A stretch of 64,000 nt of DNA. It comes from Hordeum vulgare subsp. vulgare. Taxonomy: Eukaryota > Streptophyta > Magnoliopsida > Poales > Poaceae. Positions 32,440-44,443 of the stretch are shown piece by piece. A program made the translations under genes and the position numbers. How positions within the stretch are numbered: position 1 is the stretch's first letter; each line of letters opens with the position of its first letter. The DNA lies in NCBI RefSeq assembly GCF_904849725.1, contig NC_058524.1:553477763-553541762 (forward strand), in the 5' to 3' direction. Under the pieces are notes generated by a model. The model searched no databases and was not told the origin of the DNA. It saw nothing but the letters and a program-made list of their open reading frames with translations.

Positions 32440-35400
32440 GTCTCCCACTTGCACTAGAGTCAATTATCTAGTTCACATCACCATGTGATTCCAACGAATC
32501 CAACACCCATATAGTTATGGGGTCTGATCACGTCTTGCTCGTGAGAGAGGGTTTTAGTCAACGGTTCTGAAATTTTCAGATCCGTGTGTTCTTTACAAAT
32601 CTTTATGTCATCTTATAGATGCTGCTACCATGTGCTATTCGGAAATACTCCAAATATCTACTCTACTATACGAATCCGTTTCACTACTCATAGTTATTCG
32701 GATTAGTGTCAAAGCTTACATCGACGTAACCCTTTACGACGAACTCTTTAACCACCTCCATAATCGAGAAAAATTCCTTAGTCCATCAGTTACTAAGGAT
32801 AAATTTTGACCGTTGCTAGTGATTCAATCATGGATCACTCTCTGTACCTCTCAACAGACTTGCTGCAAGGCACACATCAGGTGCGGTACTCAGCATGGCA
32901 TACTTTAGAGTCTACGGCTAAGGCATAGAAGACGACCTTCGTCTATTCTCTTTATTCTGCCGTGGTCGGGTTTTGAGTCTTACTCAAATTCACACCTTAC
33001 AACGCAACCAAGAACTCCTTCTTTGCTGATCTATTTTGAACTCCTTCAAAACTTGTCAAGGCATGCATCTTGTTGAAACTTCCATTAAGCGCTTTCGATC
33101 TATCTCCATAGATCTTTGATGCTCAACGTTCAAGTAGCGCAATCCAGGTACTCCTTTGAAAACTCCTTTCAAACAACCTTGTATGCTTTACAGAAATTCT
33201 ACATTACTTCTGATCCACAATATGTCAACCACATATACTCATCAAAAATTATATAGTGCTCCCACTCACTTCTTTGGAAATAAAAGTTTCTCATAAACCT
33301 TGTACAAACCCAAAATCTTTGATCATCTCATCAAAGTGTATATTCCAACCCCGAGATGCTTGCACCAGTCCATTGAAGGATCGCTGGAGCTTGCATACTT
33401 GCTAGTATCTTTAGGATCGACAAAACCTCCTGGTTGTATCACATACAATGTTTTCTCAAGGAAACCATCGAGGAAACAATGTTTTGACATCCTATGTGCA
33501 ATATTTCATAAATAATGCAGCAACTACTAACATAATTCTAACAGACTTTTAGCATCGCTACGAGTGAGAAAGTCTCATCATAGTCAACTGTTTGATTTTG
33601 TCGGAAACATCTTGCGACAAGTCGAGCTTTTCTTAATAGTGACTTATCACCATCATCGTTTGTCTTCCTTTTAAAGATCCATCATTACTCAATAGTCCTA
33701 TGACCATCAAGTAGTTCTTCCAAAGTCTACACTTTGTTTTCATACATGGATCCTCTCTCGGATTTCATGGCCTCCAGCCATTTGTCGGAATCCGGGCCCA
33801 CCATTGCTTTCTTCATAACTCGTAGGTTCACTGTTGCTCAACAACATGACCTCCAAGACAGGGTTACTCTACCACTCTGCAGTAGTACGCGACCTTGTCA
33901 ACCTACGAGGTTTGTAGTAACTTGATCCGATGCTCGATGATCACCATCATCAGCTTTCACTTCAATTGGTGTCGGCGCCACAGGAACAACTTCCTGCGCC
34001 CTGCTACACACTGGTCGAAGTGATGGTTCAATAACCTCATCAAGTTCTACCACCCTCCCACTCAATTCTTTCGAGAGAAACCTTTCCTCGAGAAAGGATC
34101 CGTTTCTAGAAACAAACACTTTGCTTTCGGATCTGAGATAGGAGATGTACCCAACTGTTTTGGATATCCTATGAAGATGCATTTATCCGCTTTGGGTTCG
34201 AGCTTATCAGACTGAAACTTTTTCACATAAGTGTCGAAACCCCAAACTTTCAAGAAACGACAGTTTAGATTTCTCTAAACCTCAGTCTATATTGTGTTAT
34301 CTCAACGGAAATACGTGGTGCCCTATTTAAAGTGAATGTGGTTGTCTCTAATGCTTAACCCATAAACGACAGTGGTATTTCGATAAGAGACATCATAGCA
34401 TGCACCATACCAGATAGTGTGTGGCTATGACGTTCAGACACATCATCACATTATGATGTTCCAGGTGGCATGAACTGTGAAACAATTTCCACATTGTCTT
34501 AACTGCGTACCAAAACTCGTAACTCAGATATTCATTTCTATGATCATATCGTAGACAGTTTATCCTCTTGTTACGACGAACTTCACTCTGAAACGGAATT
34601 GAACTATTCAATATTTGAGACTTGTGATTCATTAAGTAAATACTCTTGTATCTACTCAAATCGTCAGTGAAGTAAGAACATAATGATATCCACTGCGTGC
34701 CTTAGCACCCATTGGACTGCATACATCAAAATGTATCACTTCCAATAAGTTACTATCTTGTTTCATCTCAATGAAAACAAGGCCTTGCTCATGTGGTATG
34801 ATTTGCATGTCACTAGTGATTCAAAAACAAGTGAGTATAAAGATCCATCAGCATGGAGCCTCTTCATGCAATTTATACCAACATGACTCAAGCGGCAGTG
34901 CCACAAGTAAGTGGTACTATCATTATTACCTCGTGTCTTTTGGCACCAATATCATGAACATGTGTAACACTACGATCGAGATTCAATAAACCATTGAAGG
35001 TGATTATTCAAGCAAATAGAGTAACCATTATTCTCTTTAAATGAATAATCGTATTGCAATAAACACGATCCAATCATGTTCATGCTTAACGCAAGCACCA
35101 AATAGCAATTATTTAGGTTTAACACCAATCCCGATGGTAGAGGGAGCATTCGACGTTTGATCATATCAACATTGGAAACACTTCCAACACGTATCGTCAC
35201 CTCGCCTTTAGCTAGTCTCCGTTTATGTCGTAGCCTTCATTTCGCGTTACTAATCACTTAGCAACCGAACCGGTATCCAATACCCTCGTGCTACTAGGAG
35301 TACTAGTAAAGTACACATCAACATCATATATATCAAATATACTTCTTTCGACTTTTGCCAGCCTTCTTATCTACCAAGTATCTAGAGTTGCTCCGCCTCA

Positions 35401-36200
35401 GTGACTGTTCCCCTCATTACAGAAGCACTTAGTCTTGGGTTTGGGTTTAATCTTGGGTCTCTTCATTAGTGCAGCAACGGTTTTGCCGTTTCACGAAGTA
35501 TCCCTTCTAGCCCTTGCCTTTCTTGAAACTTAGTGGTTTTACTAACCATCAACTATTGATGCTCCTTCTTGATTTCTACTCCCGCAGTGTCAAACATCGC
35601 GAATCACTCAAAGGTCATTGTATCTATCCTTGATATGTTATAGTTCATCACGAAGCTCTTACAGCTTGGTGGCAGTGACTTTGGAGAACCATCACTATCT
35701 CATCTGGAAGATTAACTCCCACTTGATTCAAGTGATTGTCGTACTCAGACAATCTGAGCACACGCTCAACGATTGAGATTTTCTCCTTTACTTTGTGGAC
35801 AAAGAATCTTGTTGGAGGTCTCGTACCTCTTAACAAGGGCACAAGCAACAAATCACAATTTCATCTCTTTAGAACATCACTTATGTTCCGTGACGTTTAA
35901 AAACGTTTTCGGCGCCTTGCTTCTAAGCCAATAAGTATTCAGCACTGAACTATCGTGTAGTCATCAGGAACGTGTATGTCGAATGTTCACAGCATCCACA
36001 GACGACGCTCGAGGTGCAGCACACCGAGTGGTGCATTAAGGACATAAGCCTTCTGCGCAGCAATGAGGACAATCCTCGGTTTCACAGACTTAGTCTGCAA
36101 AGTTTGCTACTATTAACTTTCAACTAAATTTTCTCTAGGAACATATAAAAACAGTAGAGCTATAGCGCAAGCTACATCGTAATTCGCAAAGACCATTAGA
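32440..36200 (-). pseudogene. Angela 2 interior: fossil gag-pol
   Basis: Every landmark of the Angela polyprotein can be followed on the minus strand in the right order, but only in fragments. Gag is seen at about 35648-35851 (RVLRLSEYDNHLNQVGVNLP). The knuckle region is near 35400-35450 with lost cysteines, and a protease DTG (VLDTGSVA) near 35275. A NLNNCYLVLALSMN stretch lies near 35113 and integrase C-terminal pieces at about 34062-34253 (VWGFDTYVKKFQSDKLEPKA). RT and RNase H relics at 33800-32500 have many stops. No usable gag start is left and no frame exceeds about 95 residues. Integrase core and RT catalytic boxes are not recognisable as intact. Confidence 0.9.
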
Positions 36201-37414
36201 CTATGTTCATGAAAATTAGTTCAATTAATCATATTACTTAAGAACTCCCACTCAAAAAGTACATCTCTCTAGTCATTTGAGTGGTACATGATCCAAATCC
36301 ACTATCTCAAGTCCGATCATCACGTGAGTCGAGAATAGTTTCAGTGGTAAGCATCTCTACGCTAATCATATCAACTATACGATTCATGCTCGACCTTTCG
36401 GTCTCATGTGTTCCGAGGCCATGTCTGCACATGCTACGCTCGTCAAGCTTAACCCGAGTGTTCTGCGTGTGCAACTGTTTTGCACCCGTTGTATGTGAAC
36501 GTTGAGTCTATCACACCCGATCATCACATGGTGTCTCGAAACGAAGAACTGTCGCAATGGTGCACAGTCGGGGAGAACACAATTTCGTCTTGAAATTTTA
36601 GTGAGAGATCACCTCATAATGCTACCGTCGTTCTAAGCAAGATAAGGTGCAAAAAGGATTAACATCACATGCAATTCATAAGTGACATGATATGGCCATC
36701 ATCATGTGCTTCTTGATCTCCATCACCAAAGCACCGGCACGATCTTCTTGTCACCGGCGTCATACCATGATCTCCATCAACGTGTCGCCATCGGGGTTGT
36801 CGTGCTACTCATGCTATTACTACTAAAGCTACGTCCTAGCAATATAGTAAACGCATCTGCAAGCACAAACGTTAGTTTAAAGACAACCCTATGGCTCCTG
36901 CCGGTTGCCGTACCATCGATGTGCAAGTCGATATTAACTATTACAACATGATCATTTCATATATCCAATATATCACATCACATCGTTGGCCATATCACAT
37001 CACAAGCATACCCTGCAAAAACAAGTTAGACGTCCTCTAATTTTGTTGTTGCATGTTTTACGTGGTGACCATGGGTATCTAGTAGGATTGCATCTTACTT
37101 ACGTAAACACCACAACGGAGATATATGAATTGCTATTTAACCTCATCCAAGGACCTCCTCGGTCAATTCCGATTCAACTAAAGTTGGAGAAACTGACACC
37201 TGCCAGTCATCTTTGAGCAACGGAGTTACTCGTAGCGATGAAACCAGTCTCCCGTAAGCGTACGAGTAATGTCGGTCCGAGCCGCTTCGATCCAACAATA
37301 CCGCGGAATCAAGAAAAGACTAAGGAGGGCAGCAAAACGCACATCACCGCCCACAAAAACTTTTGTGTTCTACTCGAGAAGACATCTACGCATGAACCTA
37401 GCTCATGATGCCAC
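36201..37414 (-). other. Leader region and PBS of Angela 2
   Basis: About 1.2 kb of minus-strand sequence homologous to the Angela 1 leader (24348-25588), non-coding, ending at the PBS next to the LTR at 37415. It aligns well to Angela 1, unlike the coding interior. Confidence 0.75.
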
Positions 37415-39205
37415 TGTTGGGGAACGTCGCATGGGAAACAAAAATTTTCCTACGCGCACGAAGACCTATCATGGTGATGTCCATCTACGAGAGGGGATGA
37501 GTGATCTACGTACCCTTGTAGATCGTACATCAGAAGCATTAGAGAACGCGGTTGATGTAGTGGAACGTCCTCACGTCCCTCGATCCGCCCCGCGAACAAT
37601 CCCGCGATCAGTCCCACGATCTAGTACCGAACGGACGGCACCTCCGCGTTCAACACACGTACAGCTCGACGATGATCTCGGCCTTCTTGATCCAGCAAGA
37701 GAGACGGAGAGGTAGAAGAGTTCTCCGGCAGCGTGACGGCGCTCCGGAGGTTGGTGATGACCTTGTCTCAGCAGGGCTCCGCCCGAGCTCCGCAGAAACG
37801 CGATCTAGAGGGAAAACCGTGGAGGTATGTGGTCGGGCTGCCGTGGCAAAAGTTGTCTCAAATCAGCCCTAATACCTCAGTATATATAGGAGGGAGGGGG
37901 AGGGAAGAGGCAGCCTCAAACCCTCAAGGTTTGGCCGAAATTGGAGGTGGAGGAGTCCTACTCCAATCCTAGTTGGAGTAGGATTCCACCTTCCCACTTG
38001 GAAACTCTTTCCACCTTGTGTTTTTTCCTTCTCAAACCTTATGGGTCTTAGTGGGAACTTATTCCAGCCCACTAGGGGCTGGTTTATCTCTTCCCATAGC
38101 CCATGAGACCCCTTGGGGCGTGACACTCCTCCCGATGGTCCCCGGCACCCCTCCCGGCACTCCCGGTACACTACCGATGAGCCCGAAACTTTTCCGGTGA
38201 TCAAAACAGGACTTCCTATATATCAATCTTTACCTCTGGACCATTCCGGAGCTCCTCGCGATGTCCTGGATCTCATCCGGGACTCCGAACAACATTCGGT
38301 AACCAACCATATAACTCAAATACGCATAAAATAACGTCGAACCTTAAGTGTGCAGACCCTGCGGGTTCGAGAACTATGTAGACATGACCCGAGTGACTCC
38401 TCGGTCAATATCCAATAGCGGGACCTGGATGCCCATATTGGATCCTACATATTCTACGAAGATCTTATCGTTTGAACCTCAGTGCCAAGGATTCATATAA
38501 TCCCGTATGTCATTCCCTTTGTCCTTCGGTATGTTACTTGCCCGAGATTCGATCGTCAATATCCGCATACCTATTTCAATCTCGTTTACCGGCAAGTCTC
38601 TTTACTCGTTCCGTAATACAAGATCCCGCAACTTACACTAAGTCACATTGCTTGCAAGGCTTGTGTGTGATGTTGTATTACCGAGTGGGCCCCGAGATAC
38701 CTCTCCGTCACACGGAGTGACAAATCCCAGTCTCGATCCATACTAACTCAACTAACACCTTCGGAGATACCTGTAGAGCATCTTTATAGTCACCCAGTTA
38801 CGTTGCGACGTTTGATACACACAAAGCATTCCTCCGGTGTCAGTGAGTTATATGATCTGATGGTCATAGGAACAAATACTTGACACGCAGAAAACAGTAG
38901 CAACAAAATGACACGATCAACATGCTACGTCTATTAGTTTGGGTCTAGTCCATCACATGATTCTCCTAATGATGTGATCCCGTTATCAAGTGACAACACT
39001 TGCCTATGGCCAGGAAACCTTGACCATCTTTGATCAACGAGCCAGTCAACTAGAGGCTTACTAGGGACAGTGTTTTGTCTATGTATCCACACAAGTATTG
39101 TGTTTCCAATCAATACAATTATAGGATGGATAATAAACGATTATCATGAACTAAGAAATATAATAATAACTAATTTATTATTGTCTCTAGGGCATATTTC
39201 CAACA
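37415..39205 (-). repeat. 5' LTR of Angela copy 2
   Basis: On the minus strand this is the upstream LTR. It has the same length (1791 bp) as its partner and starts TGTTGGGGAACGTCG on the plus strand. The minus-strand TATA box lies at 37881-37888. Confidence 0.97.
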
Positions 39206-39663
39206 GCTTTGACACTGATCTGGATGACTCTAAGTCTCAAACCGGATACGTGTTTATTTTTAATGGGGGTGCGGTAAGCTGGTGCAATTCCAAGCAAAGC
39301 GTCGTAGCAGATTCTACATCTGAGGCGGAGTACATGGCTGCCTTGGAGGCAGCTAAGGAGGGTGTTTGGATGAAGCAGTTCATGATGGATCTTGGAGTTG
39401 TGCCGAGTGCACTAAATCCAATAACTTTGTTCTGTGACAACACTGGTGACATTGCTTTAGCAAGGGTTTCAAGGTTTCACAAGAAGACCAGACACATCAA
39501 ACGACGCTTCAACCTCATCCGCGACTACGTCGAAGGAGAGGACGTAAATATTTGCAAAGTGCACACAGATCTGAATGTATCAGACCCGTTGACTAAACCT
39601 CTTCCCCGAGCGAAGCTTGATCAACACCAGAACTGTATGGGTGTTAGATTCATTCCAATGTAA
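39206..39663 (+). pseudogene. Angela 1 RNase H, 3' end of pol
   Basis: Continuing from GYVDASF at 30648, the frame reads DTDLDDSKSQTGYVF, TSEAEYMAAL (catalytic Glu) and FCDNTGDIAL (catalytic Asp), then ...DPLTKPLPR and a stop at 39661-39663. This last 150-codon piece has no break. The RNase H removes the RNA template during reverse transcription. The 5-bp GCTTT duplicate is the only extra sequence at the joint. Confidence 0.94.
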
Positions 39664-39699
39664 ATCACATAGCAATGTGAGACTAGATTATTGACTCTA

Positions 39700-39714
39700 G
39701 TGCAAGTGGGAGAC
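39700..39714 (+). other. Polypurine tract of Angela 1
   Basis: GTGCAAGTGGGAGAC lies directly before the 3' LTR. The same tract is found in reverse at Angela 2 (32440 onwards). Confidence 0.8.
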
Positions 39715-41511
39715 TATTGAAAATATGCCCTAGAGGCAATGATAAAATAGTTATTATTATATTTCCTATTTCAAGATAATCGTTTATTATCCATGCTATA
39801 ATTGTATTGAAAGAAAGCATAGATACATGTGTGGATATATAGACAAATCAATGTCCCTAGTTGGCCTCTAGTTGGCTAGCTAGTTGATCAAGGATGGTTA
39901 AGGTTTTCTGACCATATGCAAGTGTTGTCACTTGATAACTGGATCACATCATTAGGAGAATGATGTGATGGACAAGACCCAAACTATGAATGTAGCATGT
40001 GATCGTGTCATTTTGTTGCTATTGTTTTCTGCGTGTCAAGTATTCATTCCTAGACCGTGAGATCATGTAACTTACTGACACCAGAGGAATACCTTGTGTG
40101 TATCAAATGTCACAACGTTATTGGGTGACTATAAAGGTGCTCTACAGGTATCTCCGAAGGTGTCAGTTGAGTTAGCATGGATCAAGACTAGGATTTGTCA
40201 CTCCGTGTGACACACATGTATCTCGGGCCCCACTCGGTAATGCAACATCACATATAAGCCTTGCGACTCAAGTGTAAGTCACGGGATCTTGTATTACGGA
40301 ACGAGTAAAGATACTTGCCGGTAACGAGATTGAAATAGGTATGGAGATACCGACGATCAAAGCTCGGGCAAGTAACATACCGAAGGACAAAGGGAATGTT
40401 ATACGGGATTATATGAATCCTTGGCACAGAGGTTCAACCGACAAGATCTTCGTAGAATATGTAGGATCCAATATGGACATCAAGGTCCCGCTATTGGATA
40501 TTGACCTAGGAGTGTCTCGGGTCATGTCTGCATAGTTCTCGAACCCGCGGGGTCTGCACACTTAAGGTTCGGTGACGTTTTAGTATAGTTGAGTTATATG
40601 TGTTGGTGGCCGAAGGTTGTTTGGAGTCCCAGATGATATCACAGACGTCACGAGGGTTTCCTGAATGGTCAGGAAATGAAGATTGATATATAGGATGGTT
40701 TCATTTGTCACCGGAAAGATTTCGGGCATTACGCGCAGTGTACCGGGAGTGATGAATGGGTTCCGGATATTCACCGGGAGGGGCCCACCCACCCGGGAGT
40801 GAGCCCAATAGCACCAGGGTGGCGCACCAGCTCTTAGTGGGCTGGTGAGGCCATCCCAAGTGGGCTATGTCGCCACAAGGAGAAAAAACCAAAGGAAAGA
40901 AAAAAGAGGAAAGAGGGAGGTGGGAAGGAAGGAGTGGACTCCTTCCCCCAAACCGAATTGGGGTGGGAGTCCACCTCATCCCTTCGGCCGGCGCCCTTGG
41001 GGCTCCCTTGAGCCCCAAGGATAGCCCCTCCCCTCCTCCTATATATTGGTGGTTTTAGGGCTTTTGAGACACAACTTTTCCACGTGCAACTCAAACCTAT
41101 ACCACGTAGTTCTTCCTCTAGATCGGATTTCTTCGGAGCTCGGGCGGAGCCCTGCAGGAGTAGATCATCACCATCATCGGCGCGCCTTCACACTGCTGGA
41201 GAACTCATCTACTTCCCCTTCTCTCTTGCTGGATCAAGAAAGCGGAGATCGTCATTGAGTTGTACGTGTGCTGAACGCAGAGGTGCCGTCCATTCGGCGC
41301 TAGATCGGAACGGATCGTAGGACGAATCGTGGGACGACGGTGATTTGAATCACGAAGCTGTACCACTACATCAACCTCGTTTCCTAATGCTTCCCGCTTA
41401 GCGATCTACAAGGATATGTGGATCCAATCTCTTTCTCGTAGATGAACATCACCATGATAGGTCTTCGTCTGCATAGGAAATTTTTTGTATCCCATGCAAT
41501 GTTCCCCAACA
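39715..41511 (+). repeat. 3' LTR of Angela copy 1
   Basis: It starts TATTGAAAATATGCCC where TGTTGGAAATATGCCC is expected, so the terminal TG has mutated to TA. It ends GTTCCCCAACA. Relative to the 5' LTR it has a deletion of about 10 bp near 40265 and a 12-bp duplication near 41317, leaving both the same length by chance. Confidence 0.96.
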
Positions 41512-43290
41512 GATCCCCAATAAAATTTTCTGACCATCTCAGTGAGGTCATCGCAGACCGAAAAGGGTAGCTTGAAAACACCCATGATGAGCACTGGTAG
41601 TGCCTCTGTAACCGACTTAATGAGCACTTCCCTTCCAGGTTGGGCTAGATGCCCATTGCCCCATTGAACTAACCTCTTCATAAGCTGAGCTTGAAGATTT
41701 TGACACTAACCTTTCGTCATTCTTCCGTTAGGTGTTGGCAGCCCTAAGTACTTCTCTTCAAACCCTGCTGCAGAAACATTCAGAACATCCCGAACGTCCT
41801 CATGTGTAGCAACTGGACAAGCTTCTCCAAACATAATCGAACATTTCTAATAATTTAGAAGTTGACCAGTAGCATTTTCATAGAGATCAAGAGAATCCTT
41901 AACTTGTTCAGCTTGAGCTCTTGAGGCCTCAAAGAAAAGGAGTTTATCATCTGCAAACAAAAGATGGGATATGCCCGGGGCACGTCGACATATCTTTACA
42001 GGTAACAGAGATCCCATATCCACACGTTGTTGAAGGAGTGTAGATAGTCCATCAAAAACAAACAGAAACAAGAAGGGGGAGAGTGGATCACCTTGCCGCA
42101 GACCATACGAAGGTGCAAATGAATCCAAGAGGGTCCCATTAAATCTTACCGAATATCTCATCGATGTGACACAAGTCATAATCCAGTCAATCCATCGATG
42201 ATCAAAACCCAGCTTTTGTATCACTTGCTTCAAGAAGTTCTAATCCACCCGATCATAAGCTTTTGATAGGTCAAGTTTATAAGCACAAAAGCTTTTTGTT
42301 GGATCTTTTCTTGCTTAATATAATGAATGCACTCGAAGGCAATTAGTGCATTATCTTGTATCATCCTGCCAGAAACGAAGGCACTTTGCTCTGATGAAAT
42401 AATGTCATCCAACAGAGGCCTTAGTCTATTCACCACACACTTAGACACCACCTTGTATGTCACATTACATAGGATGATGGGTCTGAATTGGGGGAGTCTT
42501 TTGAGGTTAGAAACTTTAGGGATTAAGACAATAGAAGTGTCATTCACCCCTACTGGCATCACACCTAATCTGAAAAACTCCTTCACAGCCTTGATAATGT
42601 TTTCCTTCAATATAACCCAATTACGTTGGAAGAATCTCACTGGGAAACCATCCGGCCCACGTGCCTTCAACTGTCCTATCTGAAAAAGAGCATCTGAGAT
42701 CTCCTTCTCAGAAAAATCTGCACAGAGTTTCTCATTATCTGCATGAGTGATCACTGTGTGCATCAAGTCCACAACTCTAGCCGCATTTAGGCTCCGGTCA
42801 GCAGTGAAGATATTTTTAAAGTATGAAGTAGCCATGTTACCCATAATATCTTCAACTTTGAAGATAGTACCATTGCTGTCATGTAGCTCTCCAATTTTGT
42901 TTTTCCTTGCTCTCCAAACTGACTTGCTATGAAAAAACTTTGTATTTATATCTCCTTCCTTGAGCCACATTATCGAGCGTTGAAGCCACAACATTTCCTC
43001 TTTATAAAGTAGTTCATTAAGTTTGTCTAACACTTTCCGTATCTCCTGTCTGTCAGCATTCATCCTCATCAATTCCTCTAGTTGGTTGCATGACTTACTT
43101 ATCTCCCTGCTGACGTTTCCAAACCTTTTGTTGTTCCATGTTTTGAGAGCAGTCATGGTGGATCGAAGAGCCTCATTAACCTTACCGAAGTTATCCATGG
43201 TGCCCATGGCATCCCATGTAGTTTTAATAAAGTCCGGGAGCCCAGCATCTCGTTCCTAGAATATCTCATACCTCTTTGCTTTTGAGTTTG
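41512..43290 (-). pseudogene. LINE ORF2 reverse transcriptase domain, disrupted
   Basis: On the minus strand the ORF2 part begins around KAKRYEIF, followed by TAG where Trp is expected, then ERDAGLPDFIKTTW. It continues in the long frame 43207-42230 with GPDGFPVRFFQ, SFRPI-like FRPIILCNVTYK, LIPKV and SEQSAFVSGRMIQDNA. The next frame (42233-41847) carries SYGLRQGDPLSPFLF and the catalytic FADDKL box. A further frame (41681-41516) ends at the Angela insertion. The endonuclease is absent, removed by an internal deletion. Confidence 0.92.
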
Positions 43291-43446
43291 GGTTCTCCTG
43301 TTCGGAAACCCTAGCAAGTGCCCATAGATTTTCTGTGTCAAAACCCTAGCAAGCACAAGCCACTTTGGTTGTTCAACTGTCTCATCAGCCTCATCTTCCC
43401 AGACTAGGTTGTCACGTTCGTCTTCTTCTAGATGCAGTCTCTCCAC
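43291..43446 (-). pseudogene. LINE ORF1 N-terminal fragment fused to ORF2 by deletion
   Basis: Minus-strand MERLHLEEDERDNLVWED... leading to QPKWLVLARVL is the start of a plant LINE ORF1 (DUF4283/RNA-binding type). After about 45 residues it changes into ORF2 reverse-transcriptase flank, skipping the rest of ORF1 and the whole endonuclease. A 13-bp direct repeat (AAACCCTAGCAAG, 43306-43318 and 43341-43353) lies at the scar. The sequence 43447 to about 43650 is the LINE 5' region, containing a likely true ORF1 start that is out of frame. Confidence 0.8.
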
Positions 43447-43739
43447 AAGAGCACTTGGGTCCGCTGGTTCCTTCCCCCATCAGCAGTTGCACCCGCAGTC
43501 AAAGCCATTGGCAGTCTTCCGAGTTATTTCCAAAACCCTAGATGAGTTTCGGTCTGTAGTAGTCAAAATAAGTTGGAACCCGGGTCCGCATGCGTGCACC
43601 ATCGCCAGGTATGGATGAATAGCACCGTGAGACCCAGCCCGACGGTTGCAAGATGGGAACCCATGACATCGACGCGCCGAGGGGACTAGAAAACCCTAGG
43701 TCGGAGCCTTAGGGGACTCCCAATTATTGTTCGGAGTCG

Positions 43740-44151
43740 TACTTGGTCACATGAATTTATAATTGAAATTCTACCAAGCATCCGCAACTATTAAAGATCA
43801 TTAAGCTAAAACTCAACCATAGATTTAAGTAAAAAATCCCCTTTATCCCATATGCAACAATTCCCTTATTCGAATTTAAGTTTTTGTCACTCTCGCAACC
43901 CACTATAAGCACATCCTAAACATATTATAACACCCTATAACGGTAATCCTCACATGTGCGCGACACGAAAGGCACGTTAGGACAACACCATAATAAAATA
44001 TATAACTCAAACCAATCATGATCATCAATCAACTTATATGACAAAATGAATCTACTCAAACATCATGTGCTGGCAATACATCATTGGATAATAATATAAA
44101 GCATAAAGCACCATGTTTAAATAGATATTACACAGGGAAAAAAGAGTTACA
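43740..44151 (-). mobile_element. Decayed gypsy-type LTR fragment
   Basis: The segment aligns in order, with many changes, to part of the LTR at 51340-51680: CAAGCATCCGCAACTA, CTCAACCATAG, TTTTTGTCACTCTCGCAACC and the following AACACCATAAT stretch. It lacks both LTR ends. The short region 43651-43739 shows nothing recognisable. Confidence 0.65.
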
Positions 44152-44443
44152 CCCCTTGAAAGGGCATCTAGCCCCTAAATATGGTTTTGGTAATTAATGA
44201 CAATGACAATCTCTATGGACTAAGGCTTTCACTCAGATATATTTGAAGGGATATTACATAGGTGGAGGCTTAAGGATGATTACCATAAAAATGATGATTT
44301 GCTCTTAGCTTTGGTATTGAATGATAATCACTATGGAGCATGAAGCATGTTGAATTTAAGTGGAAATAGTACCATCAAAAGCCTCTCCAAGAAGTCGTGA
44401 TGGTATCCTCTCTGCTTACCCCGTGCACACGGGTCCAGGGGTC

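Larger units (their letters stand above)
30649..39205 (-). mobile_element. Angela-type copia element (copy 2), inverted, probably non-autonomous
   Basis: Complete element of 8557 bp on the minus strand, flanked by GCTTT on both sides (30644-30648 and 39206-39210). Its LTRs (30649-32439 and 37415-39205) are each 1791 bp and differ at about 29 positions by hand alignment (1.6 percent, mostly transitions). The PBS (just left of 37415, TGGCATCATGAG on the minus strand) and PPT (just right of 32439) are in place. The interior of about 4.98 kb is nevertheless a badly decayed gag-pol (see the entry at 32440-36200). It inserted into the RNase H region of Angela 1. Confidence 0.97.
22538..41511 (+). 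mobile_element. Angela-type Ty1/copia retrotransposon (copy 1), with nested insertions
   Basis: The element is bounded by LTRs 22538-24334 and 39715-41511 (both 1797 bp) and by the 5-bp target duplication GATCC (22533-22537 and 41512-41516). PBS, gag, protease, integrase, reverse transcriptase, RNase H and polypurine tract follow in copia order once a solo LTR (29016-30543) and an inverted Angela (30649-39205) are removed; the interior is then about 5.3 kb. In the first ~600 bp the LTRs differ at about 5 percent of positions plus indels, by hand alignment. This makes it clearly older than the Angela inside it. The coding region has several stops and shifts, so it is inactive. Confidence 0.97.
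20843..43650 (-). mobile_element. L1-type LINE (minus), split by an Angela retrotransposon
   Basis: The right part (41512 to about 43650) carries the ORF1 start, a deletion scar and the ORF2 reverse transcriptase. The left part (20843-22537) carries the rest of ORF2 and the 3' end. Reading on the minus strand across the Angela insertion, VRKFYWG joins directly to the WGxxKGxRxTHW stretch, so the two parts are one element. The 3' end is an A-rich AAAAATAAAATAAAA tail (20844-20859), preceded by CACCCGC, like the CCCCGC end of the LINE at 6745. The right boundary is uncertain and I found no target-site duplication. LINE sequence proper is about 3.8 kb after removing Angela. Confidence 0.88.
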
